Source: Bradyrhizobium xenonodulans
GTDB lineage: Bacteria; Pseudomonadota; Alphaproteobacteria; Rhizobiales; Xanthobacteraceae
NCBI RefSeq assembly: GCF_027594865.1
Contig: NZ_CP089391.1
Location: 2,448,501-2,512,500 of the forward strand
DNA: 64,000 bases
Reading direction: 5' to 3'
Shown: positions 29,355 through 38,861 of the stretch, in pieces
Position numbering within the stretch: the first letter of the stretch is position 1
How the letters are laid out: every line of letters starts with the position of its first letter
The notes under the pieces: generated by a model
The model's input: only the letters and a program-made list of their open reading frames with translations
What the model was told of the DNA's origin: nothing
Databases searched by the model: none
Made by a program: the position numbers and the translations under genes

Positions 29355-30019
29355 CAAGCCATGAACATGCGCGCGGCGGAGACCAGCGTCAGCAGCGTGC
29401 CGACGCCGATGAAGATCTTGCCGATCAGCGAGCTCTGGTCCCAGGCCGAGTTCTGGCTGCTGGCCATCACCGGTGCCGGCCGGGGCTGCGCCTCGGTCGC
29501 GGCAATCACCGCCTTCTGCGGCGGCGGGTTGTCCGGTTGAGCGGCGCGATCGATGTCGTTGAGCTGGTCGGGCTCGACGACCTGGCTCTCGGCATTCTGG
29601 CTCTCGGCATTCGGGGCAGTGGTATTATCAGCGGCTGCCTGCAAATTGTCGTTGGCGCGGCCCGTCATCGCAGAGGCCGCGGCCGCCGTCGGCGTGTCGG
29701 CGGCGGCAAGCTGCGCATTGGCGTTGGCGACTTCCGGCGGCATCTGGCCGGACGCCGGCGCGTCGTTGTCGGCCTTCGCCTCGTCGGTCTTCGCCGCGGC
29801 GTCCTTCTCGGCCTTGTCGCCGGATTTCTGCACCGCCTTGTCGTCGTCACGGTGGCGCGAGGCGTGGCGCCGCTGCTTGCCGGGCTTGGCCGCCTCAGCC
29901 TGTTTGCCCGCGCTGTCCGGTTTGCCGGCTGAACTCGGCGCCGCCTGTGCAGCGCCTCCGAACAGCAGGAAAAGTCCGGCAAGAAGAATCAGTGCCGCGT
30001 GTCCGCTGGCTTTCAGCAT
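29354..30019 (-). CDS. exported Ala-rich protein with C-terminal membrane segment, unknown
   Basis: 221 residues. An N-terminal hydrophobic signal (A-A-L-I-L-L-A-G-L-F-L-L-F-G-G-A-A-Q-A) is followed by a long low-complexity stretch rich in A, K, D, Q and P (about 30-185) and a C-terminal hydrophobic segment (I-G-K-I-F-I-G-V-G-T-L-L-T-L-V). Start 30019 has GGGGAG 8 nt upstream. It may tether a flexible periplasmic linker to the inner membrane. No family recognised. It diverges from the ECF sigma gene. Confidence 0.68.
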   Translation of the reverse strand: MLKASGHAALILLAGLFLLFGGAAQAAPSSAGKPDSAGKQAEAAKPGKQRRHASRHRDDDKAVQKSGDKAEKDAAAKTDEAKADNDAPASGQMPPEVANANAQLAAADTPTAAAASAMTGRANDNLQAAADNTTAPNAESQNAESQVVEPDQLNDIDRAAQPDNPPPQKAVIAATEAQPRPAPVMASSQNSAWDQSSLIGKIFIGVGTLLTLVSAARMFMA

Positions 30020-30166
30020 GTTGAGGATCTCCCCAATTCCGCCCGTCCCGGGACGAAGCAGAGACCCTGGGGCGTGACCACAGCGGGGCAAAAAATGGGA
30101 ATCTTCGGGCCCTACCGGGCAAAAGCGGGGCAAACCGTTTCCCGCTGCCGGTCGCCGGGTGCGGAC

Positions 30167-30194
30167 GGGACCGATCGGTGTTATGAGCCCGTCG
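30167..30194 (+). promoter_or_regulatory. candidate ECF-type promoter
   Basis: GGGACC (30167-30172), a 17-nt gap and CGTCG (30190-30194) resemble ECF sigma promoters of the GGAACC-N16/17-CGTC class. It lies 80 bp before the first start of the sigma/nrsF operon, consistent with autoregulation. Two short motifs by eye only. Confidence 0.3.
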
Positions 30195-30273
30195 CGGGTT
30201 CTGCGGCCGCATCGGAGCGCGGGCTTCAGCGTCGATCACGAATTCGTGATCATGCAGGTGCCGACGTAACAAA

Positions 30274-30858
30274 TTGAAAGAGCGGCCGAAATGCATGGTG
30301 AGGGCGCGCGTGCGCGGACGTGAGGACGAGTGGACCGGCCTGATGCGGTCGGCCATGGCAGGCGATGATGCGGCGTATCATCGCCTGTTGAAGGCGGTCA
30401 CGCCTGTGCTGCGCGCGGCCGCGAGGCGGGGCCTGGCGCGGGCCGGGCAGCCCCCTGATCAGGCCGAGGATATCGTGCAGGAGATTTTGTTGGCGGTGCA
30501 TCTGAAGCGGCACACCTGGGACAGCGAAGCCCCCTTCGCCCCGTGGCTGTTTGCGATCGCCCGCAACAAGCTGATCGATACGCTGCGGCGGCGTGGCAGG
30601 CGGATCTTCGTCAACATCGACGATTTCGCCGAGACGCTGCCGGGCGAGGCGCCGGAGGAGACGGCCTCGGCGGCCGAGGTCGCAACGCAGCTCAATACGC
30701 TGCCGCAGCGCCAGCGCGACGTGTTGCAGTCGATCGCGGTCGAGGCCGCCTCGATCAAGGACACGGCGTCGAAATACGCGATGAGCGAAGGTGCGGTGCG
30801 GGTCGCGCTGCACCGCGGACTTGCGGCACTGACTGCCAAACTGCGGGACCACTCGTGA
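30274..30858 (+). CDS. ECF sigma factor paired with NrsF
   Basis: 194 aa sigma70-family ECF factor. Region 2 is visible as D-Q-A-E-D-I-V-Q-E-I-L-L-A-V-H and W-L-F-A-I-A-R-N-K-L-I-D; region 4 as L-P-Q-R-Q-R-D-V-L-Q-S-I and Y-A-M-S-E-G-A-V-R-V-A-L-H-R-G. A second ATG at 30295 is possible. Its stop overlaps the nrsF start (TGATG). By family it is like Caulobacter SigF and Bradyrhizobium EcfF, which respond to oxidants or metals; that role here is inference. Confidence 0.92.
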   Translation: MKERPKCMVRARVRGREDEWTGLMRSAMAGDDAAYHRLLKAVTPVLRAAARRGLARAGQPPDQAEDIVQEILLAVHLKRHTWDSEAPFAPWLFAIARNKLIDTLRRRGRRIFVNIDDFAETLPGEAPEETASAAEVATQLNTLPQRQRDVLQSIAVEAASIKDTASKYAMSEGAVRVALHRGLAALTAKLRDHS

Positions 30859-31496
30859 TGGACACCGATCAACTCATTCGCTCGCTCGCGGCCGACAACG
30901 CCCATCGCGCGCCGCGCGTCGGCGCCGTGCTGACGATGGCGCTGCTGGTGGCCGCGCCGCTGTCGATCCTGATCTTCGCGACCTTCCTTGGCGTGCGCGC
31001 CGACGTGATGAGCGCCATGCACAATCCGTTCTTCGACATGAAATTCGCGGTCACGCTGTCGCTCGCGATCCCCGCGATCATCGTCAGCCTGCATCTGTCG
31101 CGTCCCGAGGCCCTGATGCGCGGCTGGGGCTGGCTGCTGCTGCTTCCCGTCGGCCTGCTTGCGGTCGCGATCGGCGGTGAAACGATGATGGCCCCGGCAA
31201 TGCCGATGACGATGCGGCTGGTCGGCAAGAACTCCAGGGTATGCCTGCTCGCGATCCCCGCGATGTCGCTGCCGCTGCTGGCAGGCGCGCTGTTCGGCCT
31301 GCGCCACGGCGCGCCGTCGCATCCGGCGCTCGCCGGTGCGCTCGCCGGCCTGCTGTCGGCCGGCCTTGCCGCGACGCTCTACGCCTCGCACTGCACCGAC
31401 GACTCGCCGCTATTCGTCGCGACCTGGTACACGATTGCGACGGCACTCGTGACCGCGATCGGCGCTGCGGTCGGCTCGAGGGTCCTGCGTTTCTGA
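30858..31496 (+). CDS. nrsF: NrsF-family membrane anti-sigma factor
   Basis: 212 aa (DUF1109) with six hydrophobic helices and a short cytoplasmic N-terminus. Two cysteines, C129 (S-R-V-C-L-L) and C179 (A-S-H-C-T-D-D), are 50 residues apart, the same spacing as the two cysteines essential for signal sensing in Caulobacter NrsF as known for that family. It should hold the cognate sigma factor at the membrane until oxidation or metal binding. Translation coupled to the sigma gene by a 1-nt stop/start overlap. Confidence 0.9.
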   Translation: MDTDQLIRSLAADNAHRAPRVGAVLTMALLVAAPLSILIFATFLGVRADVMSAMHNPFFDMKFAVTLSLAIPAIIVSLHLSRPEALMRGWGWLLLLPVGLLAVAIGGETMMAPAMPMTMRLVGKNSRVCLLAIPAMSLPLLAGALFGLRHGAPSHPALAGALAGLLSAGLAATLYASHCTDDSPLFVATWYTIATALVTAIGAAVGSRVLRF

Positions 31497-31703
31497 AGAC
31501 GTTCCGCGCAAATCGACGCGATGTCGCGGATCCGCGATGGCCGGGCTTCGATCGCCCCATCGCGCCCGAATTCATGAACGACGCTAATAGGCTCATGCTG
31601 TTGTGAACGGCTAATCCCGGTCGCGTCTAGAAACTAACTTCGGTTGGACGACTTCTAACCAGAGCGTCGATGGACGCTGCTGTAGCAAGGGATATGCCCA
31701 ACC

Positions 31704-32360
31704 GTGCGACAACCCAGCGCATTCGAAATGTCGCGGCGGAACCTTCTGATCGGAACCGCCACGACGGTTGCGATCGGAGCCGGCGCGCGAGCGGCCGACG
31801 CGCAGAACGCCGCGGCCGGGCTTCCGCTGCCTGCCGGGGAAGCCCCCGCGATGGCGACGGTTTCCTTCAGCGTCAACGGCGAGGCGAGGGCGTTGAAGCT
31901 GGACACGCGGACCACGCTGCTCGATGCCCTGCGCGAACATCTCCATCTCACCGGCACGAAGAAGGGGTGCGATCACGGCCAGTGCGGCGCCTGCACCGTG
32001 ATCGTCGGCGGACAGCGCATCAATTCCTGCCTGACATTGGCCGTCATGCATGAGGGCGACAGCGTCACGACGATTGAAGGGCTTGGCACGCCGGAGCACA
32101 TGCATCCGATGCAGGCGGCCTTCGTCAAGCACGACGGCTTTCAGTGCGGCTATTGCACGCCGGGACAGATCTGCTCGGCGGTGTCCGTGCTCCAGGAGAT
32201 CAAGGCCGGAATTCCAAGCCACGTCACCGCCGACCTCAACGCTACTCCGCAATTGACGAATGCCGAACTTCGCGAGCGCATGAGCGGCAACATCTGCCGT
32301 TGCGGCGCCTACTCCAACATTGCCGAGGCGATCACCGAGGTTGCCGGGAGGCCCGCATGA
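31704..32360 (+). CDS. paoA: periplasmic aldehyde dehydrogenase, 2Fe-2S subunit (PaoA type)
   Basis: 218 aa small subunit of a xanthine-oxidase-family molybdoenzyme. A Tat signal (S-R-R-N-L-L-I-G, 10-17) precedes the ferredoxin domain with C89, C94, C97 and C109, then the helical domain with C148, C151, C198 and C200. It passes electrons from the molybdenum centre toward FAD. The chosen start is GTG at 31704 with AAGGGA about 12 nt upstream; an ATG at 31728 directly before the Tat motif is an alternative. The stop overlaps paoB by ATGA. Confidence 0.9.
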   Translation: MRQPSAFEMSRRNLLIGTATTVAIGAGARAADAQNAAAGLPLPAGEAPAMATVSFSVNGEARALKLDTRTTLLDALREHLHLTGTKKGCDHGQCGACTVIVGGQRINSCLTLAVMHEGDSVTTIEGLGTPEHMHPMQAAFVKHDGFQCGYCTPGQICSAVSVLQEIKAGIPSHVTADLNATPQLTNAELRERMSGNICRCGAYSNIAEAITEVAGRPA

Positions 32361-33307
32361 AGTCCTTTACCTATGAGAAGGCGAATTCGCCCGCGGCGGC
32401 GGCATCTGCGGCCGTCAGCAACAGCAACGCGAAATTCATCGCCGGCGGCACCAACCTGCTTGATCTGATGAAGCTCGAGATCGAGACGCCGTCCCATCTG
32501 GTGGACGTCAACGGCCTGGGATTCGACAAGATCGAACCGACGCCCGACGGCGGACTTCGCATCGGCGCGCTCGTGCGCAACACGGCCCTTGCCGCCGACG
32601 AGCGGGTCCGGCGCGACTATGCCCTGCTGTCGCGCGCGCTGCTTGCCGGCGCGTCCGGGCAATTGCGCAACAAGGCGACCACCGCCGGCAATTTGCTGCA
32701 ACGGACACGCTGCCCGTATTTCTATGACACCAACCAGAAGTGCAACAAACGCAGCCCGGGCAGCGGCTGCGCGGCCATCGGCGGCGTGACCCGCCAGCAT
32801 GCGGTGATCGGCGCGAGCGAGGCCTGCATCGCGACGCATCCGAGCGACATGGCGATCGCCATGCGCGCGCTCGATGCGACCGTGCAGACGGTTCGTCCGG
32901 ACGGCTCCATGCGAGATATTCCGATTGCCGATCTCCACCGTCTGCCGGGAGATACCCCGCACATCGAGACGACGCTGGCTTCGGGCGAGTTGATCACGTC
33001 CGTGACGCTGCCAAAGCCCGTTGGCGGAACGCAGATCTATCGGAAGGTCCGTGACCGCGCGTCCTATGCGTTCGCGCTGGTGTCGGTCGGAGCGATCGTC
33101 CAGCGCGACGGAACGGGACGCGTCGCCGTCGGCGGTGTTGCCCACAAGCCATGGCGGGTCGAGGCGGCCGAAGCCGAAATGCCGCACGGCGCCAAGGCCG
33201 TCGCCGCGCGCCTGCTCGAAGGCGCGAGGCCGACGAAGGAGAACGCATTCAAGCTTTCGCTGGTGGAGCGAACCCTTGGCGCAGTCCTGACCGAAGCGAA
33301 AGGTTGA
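32357..33307 (+). CDS. paoB: periplasmic aldehyde dehydrogenase, FAD subunit (PaoB type)
   Basis: 316 aa FAD-binding subunit. The flavin site shows [14 protein letters not shown] near residue 35 and [13 protein letters not shown]. The insert R-C-P-Y-F-Y-D...K-C-N-K-R...S-G-C carries the cysteines of the extra 4Fe-4S cluster known in E. coli PaoB. It has no signal and is expected to travel with PaoA through Tat. It sits between paoA (4-nt overlap) and paoC (3-nt gap). Confidence 0.92.
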   Translation: MKSFTYEKANSPAAAASAAVSNSNAKFIAGGTNLLDLMKLEIETPSHLVDVNGLGFDKIEPTPDGGLRIGALVRNTALAADERVRRDYALLSRALLAGASGQLRNKATTAGNLLQRTRCPYFYDTNQKCNKRSPGSGCAAIGGVTRQHAVIGASEACIATHPSDMAIAMRALDATVQTVRPDGSMRDIPIADLHRLPGDTPHIETTLASGELITSVTLPKPVGGTQIYRKVRDRASYAFALVSVGAIVQRDGTGRVAVGGVAHKPWRVEAAEAEMPHGAKAVAARLLEGARPTKENAFKLSLVERTLGAVLTEAKG

Positions 33308-33310
33308 GCC

Positions 33311-35515
33311 ATGAAGTTCGACACGCCTGCGACCACCAACCCGATCGATCAGCTCAAGATCATCGGTCATGCGACCAGCCGGATCGACGGCCCGTTGAAG
33401 ACCACCGGACGGGCCACCTATGCCTATGAGTGGCACGATGGCATCGTGCAGCCGGCCTATGGCTGCATCGTCGGCTCGGCCATTGCCAAGGGCCGGATCG
33501 CCTCGATCGACCTGTCGCTCGCCAAGGCCGCGCCGGGCGTCATCGCGATCGTCACGGCCGAGAATGCCGGCAAGCTCGGCAAGGGCAACTACAACACGGC
33601 CAAGCTGCTCGGCGGGCCTGACATCGACCACTATCATCAGGCCATCGCAGTCGTCGTCGCCGAGACGTTCGAGCAGGCCCGCGCCGCGGCCCAACTCGTC
33701 AAGGTCGATTACGCCACCGCGAAGGGATCGTTCGATCTGTCAGCCGGACGGGACGGCGCCGCAAAGCCTTCCAGTCGCGGTGACGCTCCGCCCGACACGG
33801 CGGTCGGTGATTTCAACGGCGCCTTCGCGTCCGCGCCGGTGCATCTCGATGCGAGCTACACCACGCCGGACCAGGCCCATGCGATGATGGAGCCGCATGC
33901 GTCGATGGCGGCGTGGGATGGCGACAAGCTCACGCTCTGGACCTCCAACCAGATGATTGCCTGGACCGCCGGCGACGTTGCGAAGACGCTCGGACTGCCC
34001 AAGGAGAACGTTCGGCTGATCTCGCCGTTCATCGGCGGCGGCTTTGGCGGAAAGCTGTTCCTTCGATCGGATGCGGTGCTCGCGGCGCTCGGCGCGCGCG
34101 CGGCCAACCGCCCGGTCAAGGTGGCATTGCAGCGCCCCTTAATGTTCAACAACACGACGCATCGTCCGGCGACGATCCAGCGCATTCGCATCGGTGCGAA
34201 CAGGGACGGCAAGATCACTGCGATCGGGCACGAGAGCTGGTCGGGCAATTTGCCGGAGGGCCGGCCGGAGACGGCGGTCCAGCAGACCCGTCTGCTCTAT
34301 GCCGGTGAGAACCGGATGACGGCGATGCGTCTTGCCATGCTGGATCTGCCCGAAGGCAACGCGATGCGCGCGCCCGGCGAGGCGCCGGGCATGATGGCGC
34401 TCGAGATCGCCATGGACGAGATGGCGGAACGGCTGGGGATCGATCCGATCGAATTCCGTGCGCGCAACGACACCCAGGTCGATCCTGAGCATCCGAACCG
34501 GCCATTCTCGCAGCGTCAGCTCGTCGAGTGCATGCGGGTCGGCGCGGAGCGCTTCCGCTGGGACAAGCGACATGCCGAGCCCCGCAAGCAGCGCGATGGC
34601 CGCTGGCTGGTCGGCATGGGCATGGCTGCCGCGTTCCGCAACAATCTTCTGATGAAGTCAGGGGCGCGCGTTCGCCTCGACGGCCAGGGGCGCGTGACCG
34701 TCGAGACCGACATGACCGATATCGGAACCGGCAGCTATACGATCATCGCCCAGACCGCCGCGGAGATGATGGGGGTGCCGCTGGAGAAGGTCGTCGTACG
34801 ACTAGGCGACTCCAGCTTCCCGGTATCCGCCGGCTCCGGCGGGCAGTTCGGCGCGAACAATTCGACCTCGGGCGTCTATGCCGCCTGCGTCAAGCTGCGC
34901 GAGGCGGTGGCGCAGAAGCTCGGCTTCAACTCCGCGGACATTGCATTCGCGGATGGCCAGGTGTCGTCGGGTAACCGCAGCGTTCCGTTGGGGCAGGCGG
35001 CGTCGGACGGCGAACTCAAGGCAGAGGATTCGATCGAGTACGGCGATCTCGCCAAGACCCATCAGCAATCGACGTTCGGCGCGCATTTCGTCGAGCTCGG
35101 CGTTGACGTCGCGACCGCGGAGATCAGAGTTCGTCGCATGCTCGCCGTCTGTGCCGCAGGACGCATCCTCAACCCGAAGACGGCGCGCAGCCAGGTCATT
35201 GGCGCCATGACCATGGGCGTGGGGGCGGCACTCATGGAGGAGCTCGTGGTGGACAAGCGCGCCGGCTTTTTCGTCAATCACGACCTGGCCGGCTACGAGG
35301 TGCCCGTCCATGCGGACATTCCGCATCAGGACACGATCTTCCTGGACGAGACGGACCCGATGTCCTCGCCAATGAAGGCAAAGGGCATCGCTGAGCTCGG
35401 GATATGCGGCGTCGCCGCGGCGCTGGCCAACGCCATCTACAACGCGACCGGCATCAGGGTGCGGGATTACCCGATTACGCTGGACAAGCTGCTGGAGCAC
35501 ATGCCCGACGCTTGA
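33311..35515 (+). CDS. paoC: periplasmic aldehyde dehydrogenase, molybdopterin subunit (PaoC type)
   Basis: 734 aa catalytic subunit of the xanthine-oxidase family. The catalytic Glu is E695 in K-G-I-A-E-L-G-I-C-G, near E692 of E. coli PaoC. Moco-binding stretches G-G-G-F-G-G-K-L and G-S-G-G-Q-F-G-A-N-N are present. It oxidises aldehydes to acids with water as oxygen donor. No PaoD/XdhC-like cofactor chaperone gene follows, so that step must be supplied from elsewhere. Confidence 0.93.
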   Translation: MKFDTPATTNPIDQLKIIGHATSRIDGPLKTTGRATYAYEWHDGIVQPAYGCIVGSAIAKGRIASIDLSLAKAAPGVIAIVTAENAGKLGKGNYNTAKLLGGPDIDHYHQAIAVVVAETFEQARAAAQLVKVDYATAKGSFDLSAGRDGAAKPSSRGDAPPDTAVGDFNGAFASAPVHLDASYTTPDQAHAMMEPHASMAAWDGDKLTLWTSNQMIAWTAGDVAKTLGLPKENVRLISPFIGGGFGGKLFLRSDAVLAALGARAANRPVKVALQRPLMFNNTTHRPATIQRIRIGANRDGKITAIGHESWSGNLPEGRPETAVQQTRLLYAGENRMTAMRLAMLDLPEGNAMRAPGEAPGMMALEIAMDEMAERLGIDPIEFRARNDTQVDPEHPNRPFSQRQLVECMRVGAERFRWDKRHAEPRKQRDGRWLVGMGMAAAFRNNLLMKSGARVRLDGQGRVTVETDMTDIGTGSYTIIAQTAAEMMGVPLEKVVVRLGDSSFPVSAGSGGQFGANNSTSGVYAACVKLREAVAQKLGFNSADIAFADGQVSSGNRSVPLGQAASDGELKAEDSIEYGDLAKTHQQSTFGAHFVELGVDVATAEIRVRRMLAVCAAGRILNPKTARSQVIGAMTMGVGAALMEELVVDKRAGFFVNHDLAGYEVPVHADIPHQDTIFLDETDPMSSPMKAKGIAELGICGVAAALANAIYNATGIRVRDYPITLDKLLEHMPDA

Positions 35516-35525
35516 CGTGGCCTGC

Positions 35526-35542
35526 GGCGGCGTCACGCCGCC
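35526..35542. terminator. short hairpin between convergent genes
   Basis: GGCGGCG, loop TCA, CGCCGCC: a perfect 7-bp stem 11 bp past the paoC stop. The loop holds the stop codon of the DUF2336 gene. There is no T run, so termination is uncertain. Confidence 0.35.
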
Positions 35543-36633
35543 GGAATCGTGCCCTGCATGCGGTGGAAGCGCAGCACTTGCTGCGCGGTCGATGAGCGCA
35601 GGGCTTCATAGGTATCGCGCAGCGTCAGCATGTCGGTCTGCGAGTCGCCGGAGAGCTTTTCCCGCATGGCGATGATCGCGCGCACGCTCGACCATTGCAT
35701 GCCCGCGACTTTGGCGAGGATCATCACGCCCTCGGTGCGGCTCTCGATCATCATGGTTTCGGCGGTCTCGACTGCGACGCCGGCGAGCGCCGCGAGCCCC
35801 GCATTGGTCTCGTCGAACTTGCCCTGCTCGGCGAAGGTCGTGACCTGGAACTCGTTGAGACGGCCGTCGTCGTGCAGTGACTTCACCAGCGCGCGGGCCA
35901 TCTCGGTCTGCCTGGTCATGGCAGCGGCGCGGACCCGCTGGGCCGCTTCCTGGACCACGCTCGACACTTCGTCCGCGAGCTCGGGATGGGCGGCCTCCAG
36001 CTTCCTGCGCACGCTCAAGGAGGCCTTTGCGACCAGCTTCAAATAGTGATGGCGCGGCAGGTCGGGGCGCAGGCCGATGCAGGTCGCGAGGGCATCGTCG
36101 CGTTCGGCGCGCGTGACGAGGTCGGCGAGGCTTCCCTCGGAGAGCCGCGCGCCCGGATTGCTGACGGTCGATTGCACCACGTCTTCGTTGCCGCGCGTCA
36201 CCAGCACCTCGGTCAGCGCTTCCGACAGCACCCGCCGCAGCGAGATCGCCTTGAGATGCGCCTGGCCCCGTGTGCGCGCGACCTCGATCAGGGTCGTCTC
36301 GTCGAGCCGTTCCGATTTCGACAGCACGGGACCGGCGATCTCGATGACCTCGTCCAGCGCGAGCGTGCGGATGATTTTCGGCGGCGCGGCCGCGATCGGC
36401 GCAAGGCGGGCGGCAAGCAGCGCCTTGGCCGAAATCTCGATCTGTTCGATCAGGCACTGGAATACGTCGTCGAACACCCTGACGTGCTCGTCGGAATAAT
36501 CCACCGCGTTGCCCAGGAAGAGGTCGGTGACGCGGCGCAGCGTCTCGACCCGGCGCGCAACGGTGCCGTGCGAGAGTGCAGCCTGCAATTCCTCGAGCAG
36601 ATTCTCGGATGACTTTGCGGATTTGGATCTCAT
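35533..36633 (-). CDS. DUF2336 domain protein
   Basis: 366 aa, mostly alpha-helical, cytoplasmic. Repeated helical units such as L-R-R-V-T-D-L-F-L and L-A-L-D-E-V-I-E-I-A-G-P-V-L-S-K-S-E-R-L are characteristic of DUF2336, a family common in alphaproteobacteria and without an assigned biochemical role. No enzyme motif seen. The diguanylate cyclase gene is 63 bp upstream in the same direction, hinting at a shared signalling context. Confidence 0.82.
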   Translation of the reverse strand: MRSKSAKSSENLLEELQAALSHGTVARRVETLRRVTDLFLGNAVDYSDEHVRVFDDVFQCLIEQIEISAKALLAARLAPIAAAPPKIIRTLALDEVIEIAGPVLSKSERLDETTLIEVARTRGQAHLKAISLRRVLSEALTEVLVTRGNEDVVQSTVSNPGARLSEGSLADLVTRAERDDALATCIGLRPDLPRHHYLKLVAKASLSVRRKLEAAHPELADEVSSVVQEAAQRVRAAAMTRQTEMARALVKSLHDDGRLNEFQVTTFAEQGKFDETNAGLAALAGVAVETAETMMIESRTEGVMILAKVAGMQWSSVRAIIAMREKLSGDSQTDMLTLRDTYEALRSSTAQQVLRFHRMQGTIPAA

Positions 36634-36696
36634 TGCCCTGTCCTGGAGCGTTTGGCCCGGCGGCCGTTTCTCACGCGCCGGAGAAAAATGGATTGG

Positions 36697-37854
36697 TCAG
36701 CTCGTCACAATGCGGTTGCGCCCTAGCGCCTTGGCAGAATAGAGCGCGCTGTCGGCGCGCACGAGAAAAGTATCGGCAGTATCATTGTCGCGCAGCGTCA
36801 CGACGCCCGCGGAAATGGTCACGCGCATGCCCGGGGAAAATGCGCTCCAGTCGAGATCGGCGACGATTCCACGCAGGCGGTCGAGCATGCGCGATGCCGC
36901 CTCGCCATCGGTGCCCGGCAGCAGCAGCAGGAATTCCTCGCCGCCGTAGCGGCCGAAGCAGTCGGCCGGGCGGATGTTGGCAAAAATGGTGATCGCGAAG
37001 GTGCGCAGCACCTCGTCGCCGACGGGGTGGCCGTGGGCATCGTTGATGCGCTTGAACCAGTCGAGGTCGATCAGCGCGATCGCGCAAGGTGCGGATGCCT
37101 GACGCGACTTTTCGATCTCTGCGTCGAGAAGCCGCATGATGCAGCGGCGGTTGTAGGAGCCGGTGAGCTCGTCGAGCTCGGCGAGCTCCTCGATGCGTTG
37201 ATAGGCGGCCTTCAGCTCGATGCTGCGCCGGTACAGGATCTTGCGCAGGGTGGCGCCGAACAGGCCGAGGAAGGCGCACTGGCCGATCACCAGCACGAAG
37301 CACAGCATCGAGGCGGTCCGCTCCAGGCGGGTCGTGACCGGGAGGCCGATCGGCAGGTCCGAGCCCAGGAAGACGAATGCGAGCCCGGACGTGGCAAGCG
37401 CGAAGGTCAGCATCGCCTGGGCTGAGGTCATGCGCAGCGTGCCGAAGGCGAAGATCAGGAACAGCACGGCGATGAACGCGACCCCGACCGTCGGCACCGC
37501 GAGCAGGAACACCAGTTGCAGCGCCATATGCGCCGAGATCTGGAAGACGGTGAGGTAGTGATCCTCGAACCGGTCGCCGAAGCCGGCTTCCGACAGCACG
37601 GTGAACGTACCGATGATCAGCAATCCGCCGAGCCAGAACAGCGATGGAACGGCCATGGAGACCGCGCCGTCAAAGGCGTAGAGCAGCAGGACCGAGGCGC
37701 CGAGCGAGTAGCTCGCCACCTGGCCGATATACATCTGGCGGCGTTGCCGGATCCGGCGCGCCAAGACTTCGGGTGCCGCCGTCTCGGGCATGAGAACGAG
37801 ATCCGCGACCTCAGCGGCATTCCTCTCCGGTAAGGTCGTCGCGGCCGTGTTCAT
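36697..37854 (-). CDS. membrane diguanylate cyclase (GGDEF) with inhibitory site
   Basis: 385 aa. About six N-terminal hydrophobic helices (50-215) form a membrane sensor, followed by a GGDEF domain from about residue 225. The active site is G-G-E-E-F at 304-308 and the R-P-A-D at 295-298, five residues upstream, matches the RxxD I-site used for product inhibition. It should make cyclic di-GMP from two GTP. The ligand sensed by the membrane part is unknown. Upstream of the DUF2336 gene. Confidence 0.92.
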   Translation of the reverse strand: MNTAATTLPERNAAEVADLVLMPETAAPEVLARRIRQRRQMYIGQVASYSLGASVLLLYAFDGAVSMAVPSLFWLGGLLIIGTFTVLSEAGFGDRFEDHYLTVFQISAHMALQLVFLLAVPTVGVAFIAVLFLIFAFGTLRMTSAQAMLTFALATSGLAFVFLGSDLPIGLPVTTRLERTASMLCFVLVIGQCAFLGLFGATLRKILYRRSIELKAAYQRIEELAELDELTGSYNRRCIMRLLDAEIEKSRQASAPCAIALIDLDWFKRINDAHGHPVGDEVLRTFAITIFANIRPADCFGRYGGEEFLLLLPGTDGEAASRMLDRLRGIVADLDWSAFSPGMRVTISAGVVTLRDNDTADTFLVRADSALYSAKALGRNRIVTS

Positions 37855-38291
37855 TGTCCCGCCAATGGTGGATGTCAGCCCAAAAATCTACGTGCCAAGC
37901 CTTTAGGTTTGGTATCCTTTGAAACCGAATCCAAACGGCGCTCTGCAGAGCAGAGTGATGGCGGCCGGCGGGCGGAATTTGCCGGCGATTAGGCATCGTT
38001 GGCGATGCGGTCGAGCCAAAGCAGGGCTTGGTGAGACATACGTCGTGCAGGGCTGCTATGGTTCCGGGCATGTCGGGCCGTCTACGCCGGACGGCATTGC
38101 GCAGGAAAGTGCTTCACTACCATGTTACCGTTCTTGAGCGAAGCGGCCAACCGCCGCAGATGGCAAAAGGAAAATTCGCGTATGTGGGGTAGATCACACA
38201 GGCCCCCGTACGACTGCGGTAGATTGAAGAATTTCGCTCCCCTCGTCGAACCGTCCGCCGCATCGACCCGACCAACTTTGCGAGACGGCCT
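37855..38291. other. gene-free region between divergent genes
   Basis: About 440 bp between the start of the diguanylate cyclase and the ECF sigma gene. It must hold both promoters. I see no convincing ORF, RNA structure or clear ECF promoter match. Confidence 0.55.
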
Positions 38292-38861
38292 TTGAGCGTG
38301 ACACAGGCGGCTTCGGACGAGGTCCTGATCGCCAGGATCGCTCAAGGTGACCGGCTCGCCATGCAGGTGCTGTACGGGCGGCATCATGTCAGGGTCTACA
38401 GGTTCGGGCTGAGGCTCGTGCGAGACGAGCAGGCGGCGGAAGACCTCATTAGCGAGGTATTTCTCGACGTCTGGCGTCAAGCCGGCAAGTTCGAGGGCCG
38501 ATCGGCCGTTTCCACCTGGCTGCTGGCAATTACCCGATTCAAGGCCCTGTCTGCGCTCCGGCGCAGGAAGGACGTTGGATTGGACGACGAAGCTGCAAAC
38601 GCGATCGAGGATTCGTCCGACGATCCGGAAATCGCGGTGCAGAAGAAGGATACCAGTGAAGCGTTGCGGGAGTGTCTGACGGGCCTCTCGCCGGATCACC
38701 GGGAGATCGTCGATCTCGTCTACTACCACGAGAAGTCCGTGGAAGAAGTGGCCGAAATCGTCGGCATTCCGGAGAACACTGTGAAGACGCGCTTGTTCTA
38801 TGCGCGCAAGAAACTGGCCGAACTGCTGAAGGCAGCCGGCGTTGAGCGAGGCTGGCCATGA
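38292..38861 (+). CDS. ECF sigma factor of a sigma/anti-sigma/protease operon
   Basis: 189 aa sigma70-family ECF factor. Region 2: D-E-Q-A-A-E-D-L-I-S-E-V-F-L-D-V-W and S-T-W-L-L-A-I-T-R-F-K-A-L. Region 4: L-S-P-D-H-R-E-I-V-D-L-V-Y and I-P-E-N-T-V-K-T-R-L-F-Y-A-R-K-K-L. The start is TTG at 38292 or GTG at 38298, with no strong ribosome site for either. Its end overlaps the anti-sigma start by 4 nt. It should direct transcription of its own operon and unknown targets when the anti-sigma releases it. Confidence 0.92.
   Translation: MSVTQAASDEVLIARIAQGDRLAMQVLYGRHHVRVYRFGLRLVRDEQAAEDLISEVFLDVWRQAGKFEGRSAVSTWLLAITRFKALSALRRRKDVGLDDEAANAIEDSSDDPEIAVQKKDTSEALRECLTGLSPDHREIVDLVYYHEKSVEEVAEIVGIPENTVKTRLFYARKKLAELLKAAGVERGWP

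Noticed and set aside
38040..38090. General stress (EcfG) promoter on the minus strand
   Set aside because: GGAACC is present but no CGTT-like block at 16-17 nt spacing.
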